A DNA stretch of 6,156 nucleotides from an uncultured Clostridia bacterium (GTDB lineage: Bacteria; Bacillota; Clostridia; Oscillospirales; Oscillospiraceae), in assembly GCA_947176425.1 (NCBI GenBank), contig CAMWQV010000135.1, positions 1 through 6,156 of the forward strand. Reading direction: 5' to 3'. Below are positions 5,857 to 6,156 of this stretch, piece by piece. The notes beneath the pieces are model-generated. The model did not search any database and was not told the origin of the DNA. It saw only the letters and a program-made list of their open reading frames with translations. The position numbers and the translations under genes were made by a program. The stretch's first letter is position 1. Each line of letters begins with the position of its first letter.

Positions 5857-6138
5857 ATGCGTGAAAAAACTGTGGAAGCCAAGCTGGTCGCGGCTGTCAA
5901 AGCGATGGGCGGCCTCGCCCCGAAATTCACAAGCCCCGGATATGACGGGATGCCCGACCGCCTGGTGTTACTTCCTAACGGGATACTGGCCTTTGTGGAA
6001 CTGAAGGCTCCAGGCAAAAAGCTCCGACCCTTGCAGGTTCGGAGGAAGACGCAGTTGGAAGGACTCGGCTTTTCGGTGTATTGCATCGACAGGCCGGAGC
6101 AGATCGGAGGTGTCCTCAGTGAGATACAGTCCCCATGA
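5857..6138 (+). CDS. VRR-NUC domain nuclease
   Basis: The 93-residue product is a complete stand-alone VRR-NUC domain, the usual size for phage versions. It is a member of the PD-(D/E)XK superfamily. The first helix carries E4 and E7. The core reads SPGYDGMPDR (26-35, with G31, P33 and D34), a strand ending in the catalytic-type VELK (47-50, E48 and K50), then Q60 and the literal VRR (61-63), and a C-terminal GFSVYCIDRP strand. Stand-alone phage VRR-NUC proteins are known to act as dimers on four-way DNA junctions, so a resolvase or branched-DNA nuclease role is likely. All expected residues are present. It follows the 252-nt repeat-rich gap and overlaps the next gene by 20 nt, so it is probably translated together with the SNF2 helicase, a frequent partner. 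Confidence 0.93.
   Translation: MREKTVEAKLVAAVKAMGGLAPKFTSPGYDGMPDRLVLLPNGILAFVELKAPGKKLRPLQVRRKTQLEGLGFSVYCIDRPEQIGGVLSEIQSP
6106..6112 (+). promoter_or_regulatory. Ribosome binding site for the GTG start at 6119
   Basis: GGAGGTG lies 6 nt before GTG 6119, inside the VRR-NUC coding sequence. Its presence is the main reason to prefer GTG 6119 over ATG 6135 as the next gene's start. Confidence 0.75.
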
Positions 6139-6156
6139 TTACCAGAGCTTCGCTAC
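6119..6156 (+). CDS. SNF2-type DEAD/DEAH helicase, N-terminal end only
   Basis: From GTG 6119 the frame reads MRYSPHDYQSFA before the window ends. The PHDYQ core is the typical opening of phage SNF2-family helicases, whose glutamine contacts the adenine of ATP (Q-motif-like). In this module type such a helicase commonly follows the VRR-NUC gene. A consensus Shine-Dalgarno site stands 6 nt upstream, and the gene overlaps the VRR-NUC gene by 20 nt, so translation is likely coupled. Only 13 codons can be seen, so the Walker motifs and length cannot be checked. The alternative ATG at 6135 is in another frame and starts MITRASL, which I do not recognise. Confidence 0.7.
   Translation, partial: MRYSPHDYQSFA

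Noticed and set aside
5448..5864. 138-residue plus-strand frame over the VapE end and the gap
   Set aside because: Its first part is VapE read out of frame. The later part has no family features, and its Gly-Thr repeats simply reflect the GGAAC units.
5610..6086. 158-residue minus-strand frame covering the repeat-rich gap
   Set aside because: It crosses the gap and runs antisense to VRR-NUC. The composition is random-looking and no credible ribosome binding site was seen.

Overview
The window is one strand-uniform block of DNA-replication and recombination genes. It comes from a prophage, temperate phage or related integrative element of a Clostridia-type Firmicute. The GC-rich codon usage and the near-family-consensus proteins suggest a gut Oscillospiraceae or Lachnospiraceae host. 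That host call is inference from recognised families, not a database match. No integrase, structural, lysis, rRNA, tRNA or CRISPR sequence is visible.

Layout, all on the + strand: the C-terminal end of a DUF2800 protein (RecB/Cas4-like nuclease family), to 263; a DUF2815/Enc34-type single-stranded DNA-binding protein, 267-815; a 63-nt gap holding a strong UUCG-capped hairpin; a family A DNA polymerase with proofreading domain, 879-2813; a small DUF4406-type protein that looks related to nucleoside 2-deoxyribosyltransferases, 2823-3251; a VapE-type primase-helicase, 3244-5604; a 252-nt non-coding gap; a VRR-NUC nuclease, 5857-6138; and the first 13 codons of an SNF2-type helicase starting at GTG 6119. 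Apart from the two gaps, genes are 3 to 9 nt apart or overlap (8 nt and 20 nt), so most are probably co-transcribed.

The genes fit a replication machine that relies little on the host. The N-terminal PrimPol-like domain of VapE could prime, its P-loop domain could unwind or load, the family A polymerase could copy, and the SSB could protect single strands. The DUF2800, VRR-NUC and SNF2 proteins could process ends, junctions or branched intermediates.

The least explained part is 5581-5856. It carries ten GGAAC/GTTCC pentamers (three in tandem at about 12-nt spacing), a perfect 14-bp palindrome, a 36-nt stretch that is 30/36 A/T, and a repeated ACACGC motif. Because it follows the primase-helicase gene, it is a good candidate for the element's replication origin or for a regulatory binding region. 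The second unexplained structure is the 43-nt hairpin just upstream of the polymerase ribosome binding site. The gene set itself is a known phage-module type, so I do not claim a wholly new system.
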